From the NCBI GenBank assembly GCA_021790695.1, contig JAJYGJ010000088.1, positions 1 through 5,583 of the forward strand: a stretch of 5,583 nucleotides of DNA, given 5' to 3'. The notes beneath the pieces were generated by a model. That model was given only the letters and a program-made list of their open reading frames with translations. It was not told the origin of the DNA and made no database searches. Position numbers and translations under genes: made by a program. Positions 1 through 5,583 of this stretch are shown here, piece after piece (within the stretch, counting starts at the first letter, position 1; each line of letters begins with the position of its first letter). The DNA comes from Nitrospirota bacterium. Lineage in GTDB: Bacteria; Nitrospirota; Thermodesulfovibrionia; Thermodesulfovibrionales; JdFR-88.

Positions 1-1720
1 TCGCCATGCCCTCGGTGATCTCCAGCACCAGACAGCCCGCGGGAAAACCGGAGCCGGCCAGTATTTGCGATATCTTCTGGACAAGCCCCGGGTCCTGGAA
101 AAGCCTGGCCGACAGGTTCACGGTGACGCAAAAAGACGGATTTTCCGCGCCCATCCATGCCTTCGCCTGCCAGCAAACGGCGTTCAGCACCCAGAGGTCT
201 ATGGCCGAAATCATCCCCGTCTCCTCCGCGAGCGGGACAAAACTGGCCGGCTCCAGCAGCCCCATCCCCGGATGGTCCCACCTGACCAGCGATTCGGCGC
301 AGACTATCTTGCCCGTCCTGACATCGAGCTGCGGCTGGTAATAGACAAGAAGCTCGTTTCGCTCTATGCAGTGCCGCAGGCGGCCCTCCATTGTCATTCT
401 CTCTATCGAGCGGGTATTGATGGCCGGGTTATAGAACTGGTATGCGTTCCTGCCACGCTTCTTTGCGTGATACATGGCGATATCCGCGTAACGGAACAGG
501 GTATCCATGTCCGTGTCGTCGTCCGGATAGACGCTGATGCCGATGCTGGCGGTCATCCGAAGCTCATGGCCCGCTATGAAAAAAGGCGCCTGAAAGGACT
601 CCACGATCTTGCTGGCGATCTCGGCGCCGTCTTCCGCGCGCGCTATGCCGGGCAGGATTATATTGAACTCGTCGCCTCCGACCCGCGCGACCGTATCGGA
701 TTTGCGCAGATTGTTCCTTATACGGGAGGCGACCTCCACGAGCATCTCGTCCCCGGCCCCGTGGCCCAGGGTGTCGTTTACGTTTTTGAACCTGTCCATG
801 TCCAGGAAAAGAAAGGCGATCTTTTCCCGGTTGCGCCCGGCCTGCGCCATTTCGAGCCTCGTCAGCTCGATAAACAGGCGCCGGTTGGGAAGCCCCGTCA
901 GCGCGTCATGGTTCGCGATATGCCTGATCTCCTCTTCGGCGCTCTTTTTCCCGGTGATGTCCTGCACAATGCCGATGGCCCGGAGCGGCAGCCCCTTCTG
1001 GTCCCTCAGAAGCGTCAGGGACAAATGGACCCAGACCGTGCGCCCGTCCTTGTGAAGAAACCTTTTGTCCGTGTCATACTGGGACTGTTCGCCGGCAAGC
1101 AGCATCCCGAATTCCCTCAGGTGGTCCGTCTGGTCATCCGGATGTATAATGTCCGCGAAAGAAAGCGACATCAGCTCTTCGCTGCCGTAACCCATTATCT
1201 TGCACAAGCTCCTGTTGACGAGGATGAACCTCCCGCCCCGGGGATCGGCCTGGAACGCGCCGACCCCGGTCAATTCAAAAAAGGCCCTGAATCTTTCCTC
1301 CGAATTTTTAAGCAATTGCTGGGATTTTTTGCGCTCGATCGCGTAGAGGATCGCGCGGTACAGAAGATCGCTTACAATCTTCCCCTTTATCAGATAGTCC
1401 TGGACCCCCAGGGCGATCGCCCTGGCGGCGAACTCTTCGTCGGAGTGGCCGGTCAGGGCCACGATCGGGGCGCCGGGGGCCGCTTCCTGAACGCGCCGGA
1501 GCGTGTCGAACCCGCCCGAGTCGGGCAACTCGAAATCCAGCAGCACGGCGTCGAACGTCTCGCAGGCCAGGGCCCTCAAGCCCTCGGATATCGAGCCCAT
1601 CATCTGCAATCTGTAGCGCTGCCCGTGCTCCCGCTCGATATCGCCCAGCATCACCTCTATCAGGGCGGCATCAGCCGGATTGTCTTCGACAAGCAGGATT
1701 TTCAAGGCCGGACCAGCCAT
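1..1720 (-). CDS. REC-PAS-GGDEF-EAL cyclic-di-GMP response regulator (C-terminus beyond window)
   Basis: This is a predicted cytoplasmic response regulator that makes and/or degrades cyclic-di-GMP; 573 residues are visible. REC (about 5-128) has the acidic pair E12/D13, phospho-acceptor D62 in LLDFELPD, T90 and K112. A PAS domain (about 140-258) follows, with IIHPDD and the closing IGIVQDITGKK. GGDEF (about 266-430) has DALTGLPNR, LDMDRFKNVND and an intact GGDEF at 348-352; RKSD at 339-342 lies five residues upstream, matching the RxxD inhibitory site, so a working, product-inhibited diguanylate cyclase is likely. The EAL domain starts near 440 with YYQPQ; its signature reads ESL (476-478) before VRW. 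NLS (N535) and EITE (567-570) are present; later catalytic motifs lie outside the window. The start is fixed by an in-frame TAA at 1733-1735, with GAGGAG (1724-1729) only three bases from ATG. The gene is divergent from a histidine kinase, a possible partner. Domain calls are firm; the signal and net activity are unknown. Confidence 0.95.
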   Translation of the reverse strand, partial: MAGPALKILLVEDNPADAALIEVMLGDIEREHGQRYRLQMMGSISEGLRALACETFDAVLLDFELPDSGGFDTLRRVQEAAPGAPIVALTGHSDEEFAARAIALGVQDYLIKGKIVSDLLYRAILYAIERKKSQQLLKNSEERFRAFFELTGVGAFQADPRGGRFILVNRSLCKIMGYGSEELMSLSFADIIHPDDQTDHLREFGMLLAGEQSQYDTDKRFLHKDGRTVWVHLSLTLLRDQKGLPLRAIGIVQDITGKKSAEEEIRHIANHDALTGLPNRRLFIELTRLEMAQAGRNREKIAFLFLDMDRFKNVNDTLGHGAGDEMLVEVASRIRNNLRKSDTVARVGGDEFNIILPGIARAEDGAEIASKIVESFQAPFFIAGHELRMTASIGISVYPDDDTDMDTLFRYADIAMYHAKKRGRNAYQFYNPAINTRSIERMTMEGRLRHCIERNELLVYYQPQLDVRTGKIVCAESLVRWDHPGMGLLEPASFVPLAEETGMISAIDLWVLNAVCWQAKAWMGAENPSFCVTVNLSARLFQDPGLVQKISQILAGSGFPAGCLVLEITEGMA

Positions 1721-1776
1721 GCTCTCCTCGGTTTATATTCGCTCACTCGGTCCCGCAGGAAATACCGCGCGCCTCC

Positions 1777-1790
1777 GCCGGAAACCCGGC
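1777..1790 (-). other. Small GC-rich hairpin in the leader of the REC-PAS-GGDEF-EAL mRNA
   Basis: GCCGG (1777-1781) pairs with CCGGC (1786-1790) across a four-base loop. It lies inside the predicted leader of about 100 bases. No run of U follows on either strand, so it is not an intrinsic terminator. It may be incidental in GC-rich DNA; I see no match to a cyclic-di-GMP (GEMM) riboswitch core in the leader. Confidence 0.3.
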
Positions 1791-1815
1791 TTGCATACAT
1801 TAAAAAACCCATACT

Positions 1816-1835
1816 CATTATATCAAAATATAATG
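1816..1835. repeat. Perfect inverted repeat, 8-base arms, over the divergent promoter
   Basis: The arms CATTATAT (1816-1823) and ATATAATG (1828-1835) are exact reverse complements separated by CAAA. The palindrome places TATAAT on each strand: 1822-1817 on the minus strand and 1829-1834 on the plus strand. It overlaps the -10 region of the REC-PAS-GGDEF-EAL gene. It could be an operator for a dimeric regulator, or simply two back-to-back -10 boxes. The plus-strand copy has no recognisable -35 at 17 bases (1806-1811) and no TGn extension. Confidence 0.6.
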
Positions 1836-1855
1836 GACTTGCCTTCCGCCGTCAA
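1817..1855 (-). promoter_or_regulatory. Sigma-70-type promoter(s) of the REC-PAS-GGDEF-EAL gene
   Basis: Read on the minus strand, TTGACG (1855-1850) is followed after 17 bases by TATATT (1832-1827), close to the sigma-70 consensus. Ten bases further on is a second candidate, TATAAT (1822-1817), preceded by TG and one base, which makes an extended -10. Transcription would begin near 1820 or 1810 and leave a leader of about 90-100 bases before the ATG at 1720. The two -10 candidates overlap, so I cannot say which is used. This is consensus matching by eye. Confidence 0.65.
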
Positions 1856-1914
1856 ATATGGTTTCCCGCCGGGCATCGAAAACCACAAAAGAAGTGTTGG
1901 GGCCTGTCATCATC

Positions 1915-1923
1915 TGGTATACT
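1915..1923 (+). promoter_or_regulatory. Extended -10 promoter of the histidine kinase gene
   Basis: TGGTATACT is an extended -10 (TG, one base, TATACT at 1918-1923). Only weak -35 options exist, such as TTGGGG at 1897-1902 with a short 15-base spacer. Transcription would start near 1930, about 24 bases before the ATG at 1954. This supports starting the kinase at 1954/1957 and not at the ATG at 1858, which would lie upstream of this start site. Confidence 0.5.
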
Positions 1924-1953
1924 TTTTCTACATACCCGGTTGATCCCGTTCAA

Positions 1954-2775
1954 ATGATGGAAAAGGACAATGATAAGGAAACGCGTCTCCGGCAACTGCG
2001 GGAACAATGCGAGCTCGCCAGGGAAGAGTTGATGCAGGCGCTGGACCAGGAGCGGAAGGTCAGGGCCGACCTCCAGCAATTCGTGAATATCGTCTCTCAC
2101 GATCTCAGGTCGCCGATTTCCACGACCTCCAATTTCCTGGCGCTCATTTCGACAAAATACGGCGGTGGCCTGGACCCGAAGGCGAAGGAGTACATCGGCT
2201 ATTGCATGGCGAGCCTCAAGGGGATGGAAAAACTAGTTTCGGACCTCCTGGCCTACGCAAAGATCGGGGCGCGCCGGACGGATTTTCAACCCTCGGAAGT
2301 GGACATGAATGAGGTTTTGGAGCACGCCTTGTCCAATCTCCGGGCGCAGATAAAAAACACCGGGGGCCGCGTTTCGGCGGGCAGGCTGCCGGGCGTCAAA
2401 GGCGACGAGCCGTTACTGGTGCAGCTTTTTCAAAACCTGCTTTCAAACGCGCTCACATGGAGCGGCAACCCTCCGGAGATCGACATTGCGGCCGAATCCG
2501 GGGACGGCCAATGGATATTCAGTTTCCGGGACAACGGCCTGGGGATAAAACCGGAGGACCAGAAAAGGATATTCGAGCCGTTCGGACGCACGCACCACTC
2601 GGACACGGCATACAAGACCCCCTACAAGGGGACCGGCCTGGGACTGCCCATCTGCAGGAAGATAGTGGAACTGCACGGCGGCCTCATCTGGGTGGAATCC
2701 GCCCCCGGCCTTGGTTCCACGTTCCACTTTACCCTGCCCAAAGCGGGGACGAAGGCCCCTGGAAAAGAACCTTAG
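1954..2775 (+). CDS. Sensor-less soluble histidine kinase
   Basis: This is a 273-residue cytoplasmic histidine kinase that should autophosphorylate and pass phosphate to a response regulator. A charged, coiled-coil-like helix (about 7-45) runs straight into the HisKA H-box FVNIVSHDLRSP, with phospho-acceptor H49. The HATPase domain follows: N-box FQNLLSNA (N161, N165), G1 box DNGLGIK (D193, G195, G197), F-box IFEPF, and G2 box GTGLGL (226-231), ending in STFHFTLP. The catalytic half resembles kinases of the bacteriophytochrome type. There is no membrane segment, PAS, GAF or other sensor domain, so the signal must come from a partner or the coiled coil. The lid between F-box and G2 looks long and contains YKTPYK. 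Start: ATG at 1954 or 1957, because 1858-1953 encodes no kinase-like sequence; no clear Shine-Dalgarno is visible. The divergent REC-PAS-GGDEF-EAL protein is the obvious candidate substrate by position. The stop overlaps that of nuoN. Confidence 0.92.
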   Translation: MMEKDNDKETRLRQLREQCELAREELMQALDQERKVRADLQQFVNIVSHDLRSPISTTSNFLALISTKYGGGLDPKAKEYIGYCMASLKGMEKLVSDLLAYAKIGARRTDFQPSEVDMNEVLEHALSNLRAQIKNTGGRVSAGRLPGVKGDEPLLVQLFQNLLSNALTWSGNPPEIDIAAESGDGQWIFSFRDNGLGIKPEDQKRIFEPFGRTHHSDTAYKTPYKGTGLGLPICRKIVELHGGLIWVESAPGLGSTFHFTLPKAGTKAPGKEP

Positions 2776-4208
2776 CCCTTGAACCCCGTTATGGCGGAAC
2801 GGGCAAAATCCACAAGCCCGGCCGGCATTATGCCGATTATCAGCACGGCCAGCGCCGTCACCGCCAGGGCCAGCCTGGTGCCGTAGGACCGCTCCACCTG
2901 CACCTCGCCCTCCGGCTCCTTCATGTACATGTACGTGACGACCCTCAGGTAAAAGTACGCCGATATGGCGCTCATCACTACCGCCACAACCGCCAGCCAG
3001 GTGTAGCCCGACTTGACGACCGCGGTGAAGAGGTAGAACTTGCCCATAAAGCCGGCTGTGGGCGGTATGCCGGTGAGCGAGAACATGAATACGAGCATCA
3101 GCGCCGAAAGAAACGGATGGGTCTTTGAAAGCCCGATATAGTCTTTCAGTTCCTCGGCCTTGACCCCTTCCGTCCGGAGCAGGGTCACGACCGCGAAGGC
3201 CCCTATGTTCATGAAGGCGTATATGAAGAGATAGCTCATCATGGCCGCGAGCCCCTCATGGCTCAGGGCCACGACACCCAGGAGGGCGTAGCCGGCGTGC
3301 GCTATGGAGGAGTACGCCAGCATCCTCTTGATGTTCGTCTGCGCTATGGCGACTATGTTTCCCACGGCCATGCTCATTATGGAAAGGGCTATCACAAGGC
3401 CGGTCCATTCAAAGGACATGGGGCCCAGCGCGATCAGCAGGACCCTCCCGATTACCGCGAAACCCGCCGCCTTCGGGCCGACCGACATGAAGGCCGTGAT
3501 CGGAGTGGGCGCGCCCTCGTATACGTCCGGGGCCCACATATGGAAGGGCACAGCCGCTATCTTGAACGCGAAGGCGGAAACGAAGAGTATGGTGGCGAAG
3601 AGCAGGACGGGGTTACCGGTAAGCCCGTGGGCGCTTATGTACTGCGCCACTCCCGTTATTTCAGTAGTGCCAGTAAGCCCGTAGGTAAGGGACACGCCGA
3701 AAAGAAGTAGCGCCGAGGCGAACGCGCCAAGCATGAAATATTTAAGCGCCGCCTCGTTCGAGCGGATGCTGTCGCGCATGAAGCCGGTCAGCACGTAAAG
3801 GCAAAGCGACATGAGTTCAAGCCCAAGGTAGAGGGTTATGAGGTCGCCCGCCGAGGCCATCACCATCATGCCGATGGTGGCAAACAGCATCAGGGCGTAA
3901 TACTCGCCGTGGTTTATCTTCTCCAGGGCCAGGTATTTGAAAGACACCAGGACCGACAAGACGAGGCTTATGAGGAATATGACCTTGAAAAACATGCTGT
4001 AGCCGTCCGCTATGAACATGCCGTTCCAGGCGTTTGTTCCCCCGCCCGAGAGGGCGAAAAACCCGCTGGCGGCGGCCGCCATGGTGAGGACGGCCAGGAT
4101 GCCCTTCCTCTTTACCACGATATCAAGCAATAAAATGCCCATCGCGAAGAGGGCCAGGAGCGTTTCGGGCAGGATCACCATAAGCTGCGTCCTCAGTAAT
4201 TCGGGCAT
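2772..4208 (-). CDS. nuoN: NADH-quinone oxidoreductase subunit N
   Basis: NuoN is one of the three antiporter-like, proton-pumping subunits in the membrane arm of respiratory complex I. The 478-residue product is of normal length and strongly hydrophobic, with about 14 membrane helices. The Proton_antipo_M core is clear: LYLGLELMSLCLYVLTGF, FKIAAVPFHMWAPDVYEGAP, SSIAHAGY and TGIPPTAGFMGKFYLF. The charged residues of the proton path described in E. coli NuoN have counterparts here: E131, K216, K246 and K390, with H304 nearby, so the subunit should be active. The start at 4208 has AAGGAGG at 4219-4225, ten bases upstream of ATG, and its own consensus-like promoter. Usually nuoN follows nuoM at the end of a nuo operon; here the upstream neighbour is divergent and the downstream one convergent, so the gene stands alone. 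Its stop (TAA, 2774-2772) overlaps the kinase stop. A paralogue such as MrpD or NuoM is less likely given the NuoN-type motifs. Confidence 0.96.
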   Translation of the reverse strand: MPELLRTQLMVILPETLLALFAMGILLLDIVVKRKGILAVLTMAAAASGFFALSGGGTNAWNGMFIADGYSMFFKVIFLISLVLSVLVSFKYLALEKINHGEYYALMLFATIGMMVMASAGDLITLYLGLELMSLCLYVLTGFMRDSIRSNEAALKYFMLGAFASALLLFGVSLTYGLTGTTEITGVAQYISAHGLTGNPVLLFATILFVSAFAFKIAAVPFHMWAPDVYEGAPTPITAFMSVGPKAAGFAVIGRVLLIALGPMSFEWTGLVIALSIMSMAVGNIVAIAQTNIKRMLAYSSIAHAGYALLGVVALSHEGLAAMMSYLFIYAFMNIGAFAVVTLLRTEGVKAEELKDYIGLSKTHPFLSALMLVFMFSLTGIPPTAGFMGKFYLFTAVVKSGYTWLAVVAVVMSAISAYFYLRVVTYMYMKEPEGEVQVERSYGTRLALAVTALAVLIIGIMPAGLVDFARSAITGFKG

Positions 4209-4249
4209 GGAACAAACCCCTCCTTATTCGGGTTGAAACATCGATTAAG

Positions 4250-4277
4250 ATTACAATAAACCGTAAACAGATGTCAA
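4250..4277 (-). promoter_or_regulatory. Sigma-70-type promoter of nuoN
   Basis: On the minus strand an exact TTGACA (4277-4272) is followed after 16 bases by TGTAAT (4255-4250), five of six matching the -10 consensus. Transcription would begin near 4243, giving a leader of about 35 bases that contains the nuoN Shine-Dalgarno. This is the strongest -35 in the window and indicates that nuoN is transcribed on its own. Confidence 0.7.
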
Positions 4278-4361
4278 TTTCAAACTTTAGGATAAAAGGC
4301 AGCGACGGCAGGCGGATACCAGCCCCGCATTGGTGACCCGGGCCCATTATGAAAATTCGGT

Positions 4362-4392
4362 TTGAATTAATGCCACCGCTATATGCTATAAT
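4362..4392 (+). promoter_or_regulatory. Extended -10 promoter of the FG-GAP protein gene
   Basis: A perfect TATAAT (4387-4392) is preceded by TG and one base (TGC, 4384-4386), an ideal extended -10. TTGAAT (4362-4367) is a possible -35 with a long 19-base spacer; an extended -10 tolerates a poor -35. Transcription would start near 4399, about 23 bases before the GTG at 4422. The nuoN promoter points the other way about 85 bases to the left, and the two do not overlap. Confidence 0.65.
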
Positions 4393-4403
4393 TTTTCGAT
4401 TAC

Positions 4404-4412
4404 AGGGGGAGG
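4404..4412 (+). promoter_or_regulatory. Ribosome binding site fixing a GTG start
   Basis: AGGGGGAGG lies nine bases upstream of GTG at 4422. An in-frame TAA at 4389-4391 excludes an earlier start. The next in-frame option, TTG at 4431, would be worse spaced, so GTG at 4422 is the likely initiation codon. Confidence 0.75.
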
Positions 4413-4421
4413 TTTTTCAAA

Positions 4422-5583
4422 GTGGCTCTTTTGACCAAAAATAACAAAAAAACAATCCTTTCAATACCTTTTGCGTTCGCCTGCCTTCTTTTGGCCGCGT
4501 CGGCATACGGGGTGCAGCGCCCGTCCCCGGCCCAGTCTCCGGCGGCATCGCGCCCCGGCCCGGCCGCGATCCGAAATACGGACTCGCTTGATCCGCTCAG
4601 GGACGCGCTCCTCGCGTTCTTCGCCCCGATGCACGGCGACGTGCTTGCCGCCAAGGACGGCCTGCTCACGGTCGCCATAGGCAACGGGGTTTCCGTAAAA
4701 GAGGGCATGCGCCTGAAGGTCCTCAAACAAGGCGGCGAGTTCTCCGATCCCCTTACCGGGGCGCCGGTTGAAAAAATCGAGCTGCCGGTTGGAGACGCCC
4801 TGATAATAAACGGGCCCGGTCCAACCGGAGGCGGACTGTCAATCGGACGCCCCGCCGGGGCGTCAGGCGGCGTCCGGATGAAACTCCTGGACGGGCGGGC
4901 CGAACCCGGCGACATCGTAAGGATATCGGCGTCAAAGGTGCGGCTTCTTTTCTATCAGTTGAAGGGCGTAAGCTGGGGGCTTTCAGAGAAATATTACGAT
5001 CTTCTCAAAAAAACGGGCCGGTTTGACCTCCTGGCAAGTCCGCTTGACGATGAAAAGGACGCCGTGGCCGAGGGCAGGCGGCTCAAGGCCGATGCGGTCC
5101 TGATCATATCCCAGGGCGCCCGGGGCGGCAATGTGTTACTGGACCAGAAACTCCTCTGGACGTCCGACGGCTCGCAGGTCCTGGCCGGCCGGTCGGTGAT
5201 AAAGTCCGGACAATTTAAAAAGTTCACCTTCGCGGACAGGTTCTTCGCCCCCCCGAAAGGAACCACAAATTCGCTCGTAATGTTCAACGTCCCGTACGGC
5301 GCCCATTTCATATCATATTTTCATCCGGCCCCCGACGGGGCGAAAAAGGAGGGCCAACTGCTTCTCATGGCCTCAGGGGACAATATCTTCTTTTACAGCA
5401 TAAGCGCTTCGATGCTGTCGGCCGCCCTCGACGGGGCGGAGATAAAGGCCCATTCCCGGGAGGAATTCCTGAAGGTCCAGCCCGCCGATTTAAACGGCGA
5501 CGGCAGGGACGAGATAATCATAGGGGCCAAGCGCTGGGGTGAGATAGTCTCATACATCTACGGCTTCGAAGGCGGTCAGTTCA
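4422..5583 (+). CDS. Exported FlgT-like / FG-GAP (VCBS) repeat protein, C-terminus beyond window
   Basis: The reading frame opens at GTG 4422 and stays open to the edge (387 codons seen). The N-terminus is a Sec signal peptide: KNNKK, a hydrophobic stretch (about 11-26) and a likely cut after ASA (26-28). C21 sits in a poor lipobox context (FAFAC), so a lipoprotein is unlikely. A Pro/Ala-rich linker (31-55) follows. Residues about 62-170 resemble the FlgT C-terminal type domain (HGDVL..., GNGVSVKEGMRLKVL, DPLTG, closing AEPGDIVRIS), with a Gly/Pro-rich insertion near 127-146. Residues about 180-280 (LSEKYYDLLKKTGRFDLL, then LKADAVLII) recall the TolB-N/FlgT-middle/CsgG-like fold. An FG-GAP/VCBS motif begins at D356: DLNGDGRDEIII, with acidic residues in the calcium-loop pattern. 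Similar three-part proteins occur, from memory, in Geobacter-like bacteria. It is probably periplasmic or outer-membrane associated; its function is unknown. A flagellar role is not supported by its neighbours. The FG-GAP call is firm, the middle domains tentative. Confidence 0.85.
   Translation, partial: MALLTKNNKKTILSIPFAFACLLLAASAYGVQRPSPAQSPAASRPGPAAIRNTDSLDPLRDALLAFFAPMHGDVLAAKDGLLTVAIGNGVSVKEGMRLKVLKQGGEFSDPLTGAPVEKIELPVGDALIINGPGPTGGGLSIGRPAGASGGVRMKLLDGRAEPGDIVRISASKVRLLFYQLKGVSWGLSEKYYDLLKKTGRFDLLASPLDDEKDAVAEGRRLKADAVLIISQGARGGNVLLDQKLLWTSDGSQVLAGRSVIKSGQFKKFTFADRFFAPPKGTTNSLVMFNVPYGAHFISYFHPAPDGAKKEGQLLLMASGDNIFFYSISASMLSAALDGAEIKAHSREEFLKVQPADLNGDGRDEIIIGAKRWGEIVSYIYGFEGGQF

Noticed and set aside
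1721..1815. A cyclic-di-GMP riboswitch in the leader of the REC-PAS-GGDEF-EAL gene
   Set aside because: The leader is long enough to raise the question, but I see no GEMM-type conserved core and only one small hairpin.
1858..1953. Upstream ATG at 1858 as the kinase start, adding 32 residues
   Set aside because: The extra residues show no kinase or coiled-coil character, there is no Shine-Dalgarno, and a good extended -10 (1915-1923) sits inside this stretch. A transcript from the plus-strand TATAAT at 1829-1834 could in principle use it, so it is not fully excluded.
65..1957. A 630-codon open frame on the plus strand
   Set aside because: It lies antisense to the REC-PAS-GGDEF-EAL gene, whose minus-strand translation has textbook motifs throughout. 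The plus-strand product shows no domain and is rich in residues typical of GC-rich antisense frames. It is a shadow of that gene.
2740..2765. GGGG/CCCC pairing near the kinase 3' end as a terminator
   Set aside because: The stem is only four pairs and no run of T follows on either strand.
2457..3128. A 223-codon plus-strand frame spanning the kinase and nuoN ends
   Set aside because: It is out of frame with the kinase and antisense to nuoN, with a low-complexity, charged composition and no recognisable motif.
4400..4935. Minus-strand frames of 171, 89 and 60 codons under the FG-GAP gene
   Set aside because: They are antisense to a plus-strand frame that has a signal peptide, ribosome binding site and promoter. 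Their Arg/Pro/Ser-rich content is typical of GC-rich shadows.

Overview
The window (5,583 bases, GC-rich) looks like chromosome from a Gram-negative-type, respiring bacterium. It carries a complex I membrane subunit, an exported beta-propeller-like (FG-GAP/VCBS) protein with a FlgT-like region, and cyclic-di-GMP/two-component signalling. That gene mix and the codon style (GC-rich but with ATA and AGG used freely) recall deltaproteobacterial or Nitrospirota-like genomes. This is an impression, not a demonstrated assignment. I see no mobile element, CRISPR array, tRNA or rRNA.

Layout. (1) 1-1720, minus strand: the first 573 residues of a REC-PAS-GGDEF-EAL response regulator, cut by the left window edge inside its EAL domain. 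(2) 1721-1953: a divergent control region of 233 bases. It holds good sigma-70-type promoter elements for the left gene, a perfect 8-base-arm inverted repeat over the -10 region, and an extended -10 facing right. (3) 1954-2775, plus strand: a small soluble histidine kinase with no recognisable sensor domain. (4) 2772-4208, minus strand: nuoN, converging on the kinase gene with a 4-base overlap at the stop codons. (5) 4209-4421: a second divergent control region of 213 bases with a promoter on each strand. (6) 4422-5583, plus strand: the first 387 codons of an exported FG-GAP/VCBS protein that runs off the right edge.

How the genes work together. The kinase and the divergent REC-PAS-GGDEF-EAL protein form a plausible two-component pair, in which the kinase would phosphorylate the receiver domain and change cyclic-di-GMP turnover. 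This is inferred from adjacency only. nuoN has its own promoter and no neighbouring nuo gene on its upstream side, so it is detached from the usual nuo operon order; all four proton-channel charged residues I looked for are present. The FG-GAP gene shares only a divergent promoter region with nuoN and shows no clear functional link to it.

I found no convincing undescribed system. The points most worth checking are the palindromic divergent promoter, the stand-alone nuoN, the ESL variant of the EAL motif, and the architecture of the exported protein.
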